Assembly (NCBI RefSeq): GCF_014649875.1
Contig: NZ_BMTW01000004.1
Coordinates: forward strand, 1 to 64,000
Length of the DNA: 64,000 bases
Reading direction: 5' to 3'
Source of the DNA: Streptomyces rubiginosohelvolus
GTDB taxonomy: Bacteria > Actinomycetota > Actinomycetes > Streptomycetales > Streptomycetaceae
Made by a program: the position numbers and the translations under genes. The notes under the pieces were generated by a model. It saw only the letters and a program-made list of their open reading frames with translations, ran no database searches and was not told where the DNA came from. Below are positions 61,183 to 64,000 of this stretch, piece by piece. The stretch's first letter is position 1; each line of letters starts with the position of its first letter.

Positions 61183-62510
61183 TGGCGACCACGCAGCACC
61201 AGCGGGCCCCGGGCGGCGGCCAGCCGCCCGGGGAGCCCGTCCGGGTGCCGTTCCCGGTCGTCGACGAGGTGGCCCGGCACTGCGCGCAGGATGCCGAGCC
61301 GAGCACCGTGCACATCGAGATCCATCTGCCGGGCCGGGTCGACGAGGAACGGCTGCGCTCCGCGTTCGCCGCCGCGCTGGCCCGGCACCCCCGGGCGCTG
61401 ATGCGGGAGCGGCCCCGGGGGCCGCTGGCCCGGCGGTACGAGTGGGAGCTGACCGAGCACCCGGACACGGACCCGGTCTCCTTCCCTCCGTGCGCGCCCG
61501 GCGCCCTGGAGCGGGCGCGGGCCGGGGCGCTGGACCGCGCCCCGGCGCTGACCGCCTCGCCGCCGCTGCGGCTCGACGTGGTCCGGGAGCCGGACCGGGA
61601 GGGCTGTGTGCTGCTGTTCACCGTGCACCACACCGCCCTGGACGGTCCGGCGTGCCTGCGGCTGGCGGCGACGGCCGCGGAGATCTACAGCGATTCTCCC
61701 GCGCCGCCGTCGCCCGCCCCGGCCCGCCCGGCCGCGGCCCCGCTGCCCCGCCAGTCCCGGACCCCGGCGCTGGCCCGGCCCGCCCAGGTGGCGCCGGGTT
61801 CGCCGGGGCCCGCCCCGGTGCCGGGCAACGCGATGCTGCTGGCCGAACTCCCGGTCCCGCGCCGGGAGTCCGGTGCGCCGTACACGGTGAATGACCAGCT
61901 GATGGTGGCCACCGCGCTGACGGTGGCCGGCTGGAACCGGGCGCAGGGCGCGCCGGGGGCGGACCGCCGGCCGCTGCGGATCACCATGCCGGTCGACGAC
62001 CGCACCCGGGGCCCGGAGATGCCGATCGGCAACGGCACCCGGCTGGTCGAGGTGGGCTTCACCGCGGCCGAACTGGCGCCGGGAACGGACGTGGCGGCGC
62101 TGCTGCGGGCGACCGCTGAGCGGACCCGGGCCCTCAAGGCCGCACCGCGCCCTCAACTGGGGCACGGTGCAGGCCTGTTGACCGTGCCGCTGCTGCCGGT
62201 GGCGGCCCGTGCCGCCCTCACCCGGGGGCTGCGGGTGGCGGCCGGTCCGTGGACCTCGACGACGCTGCTGAGCAACATCGGGCGGATTCCGTACCCGTTG
62301 GACTTCGGCGACGCGGGCCGGGCCACCGCCGTGTGGTTCTCCGCGCCCGCCCGGATGCCCCGGGGTCTGACCTTCACCACGGCGTCCACGGGCGGCCGGC
62401 TGCATCTGGCGCTGCGCTGGTCGCGCACCCTGCTGGGCGAGAGCGACGGTGCGAGGCTGCTGGACCTGTTCACCCGCCACCTGGCCGCGACGTCCTCGGA
62501 GGCCATATGA
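61182..62510 (+). CDS. Condensation-domain (PapA-like) acyltransferase
   Basis: A 442-residue stand-alone condensation/acyltransferase fold. The catalytic HHxxxDG is HHTALDG (149-155), and DFGDAG near the C-terminus replaces the structural DFGWG. No carrier or adenylation domain is fused. Mycobacterial Pap proteins with this motif acylate trehalose or phthiocerol lipids; here it could acylate the product of the neighbouring glycosyltransferases. It starts in a TGATG overlap with the AftD-like stop. A Pro/Ala-rich linker occupies about 170-200. Confidence 0.85.
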   Translation: MATTQHQRAPGGGQPPGEPVRVPFPVVDEVARHCAQDAEPSTVHIEIHLPGRVDEERLRSAFAAALARHPRALMRERPRGPLARRYEWELTEHPDTDPVSFPPCAPGALERARAGALDRAPALTASPPLRLDVVREPDREGCVLLFTVHHTALDGPACLRLAATAAEIYSDSPAPPSPAPARPAAAPLPRQSRTPALARPAQVAPGSPGPAPVPGNAMLLAELPVPRRESGAPYTVNDQLMVATALTVAGWNRAQGAPGADRRPLRITMPVDDRTRGPEMPIGNGTRLVEVGFTAAELAPGTDVAALLRATAERTRALKAAPRPQLGHGAGLLTVPLLPVAARAALTRGLRVAAGPWTSTTLLSNIGRIPYPLDFGDAGRATAVWFSAPARMPRGLTFTTASTGGRLHLALRWSRTLLGESDGARLLDLFTRHLAATSSEAI

Positions 62511-63232
62511 CCAGCACCACGTCCCCCTCCCCCGGGCTGCGGGACTTCTACGAGAACCCGGCCGTCCCCGTCGCCTCGGGCGACGGGCGCACCCTGCGGC
62601 AGGCCCGGCTGCTGGCCGACGCCCTGGACGCGCCGGGGCAGGTGATCCTGGACATCGGGTGCGGTGACGGTTCGGCGGCGGCCACGGCGGCCCCGTTCCT
62701 CGCCGGGCACCGGATGATCGGGGTCGACTGGTCTCAGGACGCGCTGCGCAGGGCCCGGCCCCGGATGGGCCATGTGGTGCGCGGCGAGCTGGAGCACGGC
62801 GGGCTGCCGCTGGCCGACGGATGCGCGGACGCGGTGCTGTTCAGCGAGATACTGGAGCATCTGGTCGACCCGGACCAGGCGTTGGACGAGCTGCGGCGGG
62901 TGCTGCGGCCCGGTGGCCATCTGATGCTGTCCACCCCGAATCTGGCGGCCTGGTACAACCGGGCGCTGCTGCTCGCCGGGGTGCAGCCGGTGTTCTCGGA
63001 GGTCAGTCTGCGCGGGATCCACGGCCGTCCGGGCTCGGAGGTGGTGGGGCATCTGCGGCTGTACACGGCCCGTGCGCTGCGCTCGTTCCTGACGGCGTCC
63101 GGTTTCACCGACGTGACGATCAAGGGCGCCCCCTTCCACGGGGTGCCGCGTCCGCTGCGCCTGCTGGACCGGGCGGCGTGCGCGGTGCCCGGGGCGTCCT
63201 CCATCCTGCTGGCCCACGCGCGGCGGAGGTAA
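62507..63232 (+). CDS. Class I SAM-dependent methyltransferase 2
   Basis: A 241-residue methyltransferase with VILDIGCGDGSAAATAAPF, MIGVDWSQDALRRARPR and VLFSEILEHLVDPDQALDELRRVLRPGGHLMLSTPN, a UbiE/Coq5-like core. It is unrelated in sequence detail to the first methyltransferase. ATG 62507 overlaps the acyltransferase stop as ATGA. Two methyltransferases in one coupled set suggest O- or C-methylation of a sugar or polyol product. Confidence 0.87.
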   Translation: MTSTTSPSPGLRDFYENPAVPVASGDGRTLRQARLLADALDAPGQVILDIGCGDGSAAATAAPFLAGHRMIGVDWSQDALRRARPRMGHVVRGELEHGGLPLADGCADAVLFSEILEHLVDPDQALDELRRVLRPGGHLMLSTPNLAAWYNRALLLAGVQPVFSEVSLRGIHGRPGSEVVGHLRLYTARALRSFLTASGFTDVTIKGAPFHGVPRPLRLLDRAACAVPGASSILLAHARRR

Positions 63233-63236
63233 CCGC

Positions 63237-64000
63237 ATGTGGTGGGGTGTCGGCGCGGCGCTCGTCGCCAACGCGCTGTACAGCGTGGGGTTCGTGGTGG
63301 AGAAGCGGGCCCTCGGTTCGCTGCCGGCGTTGTCGGCGGGCCGCCCGCTCCAGGTGATCCGGGTGCTGGCGACCAGTCCGCTGTGGATCGTCGGCGCGCT
63401 GGCGCTGGCGGCCGGGTTCGGCGCGCAGCTGGTCGTCTACCGCGCGCTGCCGATCGCGGCGGCGCAGGGCATCTTCGTCTCCGGCCTGGTGCTGCTCCTG
63501 CTGCTGTCGTCGGCGGTGCTGGGCGAGGAGTCGACGGGGCGCGAACGCTATGCGCTGGGCGGGGTCCTGCTCGCCCTGCTGATGGTGGTGGCCTCGGTCC
63601 GCGAGGGCGAGGACGTGGTGAGCGGCGGGGCCCCGTGGACGCTGGTGCTGCTGGTCTGTGTGCCGGCGCTGGCGGCGGGCGTCTGGCTGTACGTACGCGT
63701 CGAGAGCCTGGCGGCCAAACGGCACCGGGTCCCGACGAGCGGCATCGGGTACGGCGTGGCGGTGGGCCTGCTCTACGGGGTCAGCTCGCTGGCGATCAAG
63801 GGCACGTCCAGCCGCCTGACCACCACCGACCTGGGCGACGCCGCGCTGTCGCTGCTCGGGTCCCCGTATCCGTATCTGCTGCTGTTCACCGCGGGGGCCG
63901 GTCTCGTGATGTCGCAGGCGGCGCTGCAGCGCTGCCGGGCGTCCCTCATCGTGCCGGTGTGCACCACGGTGACCTGCCTGTTCACCGCGGTCCTCGGGAC
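63237..64000 (+). CDS. EamA/DMT-type transporter, partial at right edge
   Basis: At least 254 residues are visible, with about eight membrane helices: WWGVGAALVANALYSVGFV, WIVGALALAAGFGAQLVVY, FVSGLVLLLLLSSAVLGE and so on. The ELG-type and GRERYALGGVLLALLMV stretches are characteristic of drug/metabolite transporters. ATG 63237 follows GGAGG by seven bases and is four bases from the preceding stop, so it belongs to the cluster and may export or flip its product. The C-terminus is beyond the window. Confidence 0.85.
   Translation, partial: MWWGVGAALVANALYSVGFVVEKRALGSLPALSAGRPLQVIRVLATSPLWIVGALALAAGFGAQLVVYRALPIAAAQGIFVSGLVLLLLLSSAVLGEESTGRERYALGGVLLALLMVVASVREGEDVVSGGAPWTLVLLVCVPALAAGVWLYVRVESLAAKRHRVPTSGIGYGVAVGLLYGVSSLAIKGTSSRLTTTDLGDAALSLLGSPYPYLLLFTAGAGLVMSQAALQRCRASLIVPVCTTVTCLFTAVLG

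Overview
The window is chromosomal DNA from a Streptomyces or very close relative. It is extremely G+C-rich, many starts are GTG, start and stop codons often overlap (ATGA/GTGA), and the gene content is typical of the genus: DUF6421, DUF5134, TerD pairs, a FadR/GlnA4 amine locus and an AftD-like envelope protein. I see no rRNA, tRNA, CRISPR array, insertion sequence, phage gene or attachment site. About 57 protein genes are supported, one of them broken by a frameshift and two cut by the window ends.

Layout. 0-7.2 kb: start of etfB (minus), flavin reductase, thioredoxin, a PlsC-type acyltransferase, a transglutaminase-like protein, a coupled DUF6421 / SDR / threonine aldolase operon (minus), and a glycerophosphodiesterase. 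7.2-14.1 kb: GNAT, DUF5134, an orphan M56 peptidase, PAP2 phosphatase, a frameshifted HAD hydrolase, and a divergent pair of exported proteins (LVIVD-repeat and DUF305 lipoprotein). 14.2-23.4 kb: FprA-type reductase, methyltransferase, a cupin gene with a LacI-like operator on its promoter, an Asp-box repeat protein, uracil-DNA glycosylase, a BadF/GlcNAc-kinase-type ATPase, a CbiX-like protein lacking the chelatase histidine, and a lactonase. 23.5-30.8 kb: a duplicated histidine-rich protein, FUSC transporter divergent from an Lrp/AsnC regulator, a Ser/Thr kinase, aldo/keto reductase, secreted GH16 glucanase, and a stand-alone LigD-type phosphoesterase. 30.8-38.6 kb: a 1700-residue HEAT protein, geranylgeranyl-reductase-like flavoprotein, AlkZ-like protein.

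38.6-44.5 kb looks like a regulatory island. A BlaI-type repressor and its M56 peptidase partner lie among a TatA-like protein, two CNNM/CBS membrane proteins and two TerD proteins. Three copies of a TCTACAG-NN-CTGTAGA-type dyad (one imperfect) sit on the putative -10 elements of these units.

45.2-53.6 kb carries a gamma-glutamyl amine catabolic locus, most likely for ethanolamine: permease, GlnA4-type ligase, SDR, aldehyde dehydrogenase, class-I amidotransferase-like hydrolase, and FadR and PucR regulators. A shared operator, CAAwGGTTC-N5-CAyACCTT, lies in front of both the permease and the ligase. 53.7-64.0 kb carries an envelope cluster: DUF3068 protein, then a GT4 transferase, methyltransferase, AftD-like GT-C protein, condensation/PapA-like acyltransferase, second methyltransferase and an EamA-like transporter, almost all translationally coupled. 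It is the best candidate for an undescribed surface glycan or glycolipid system.
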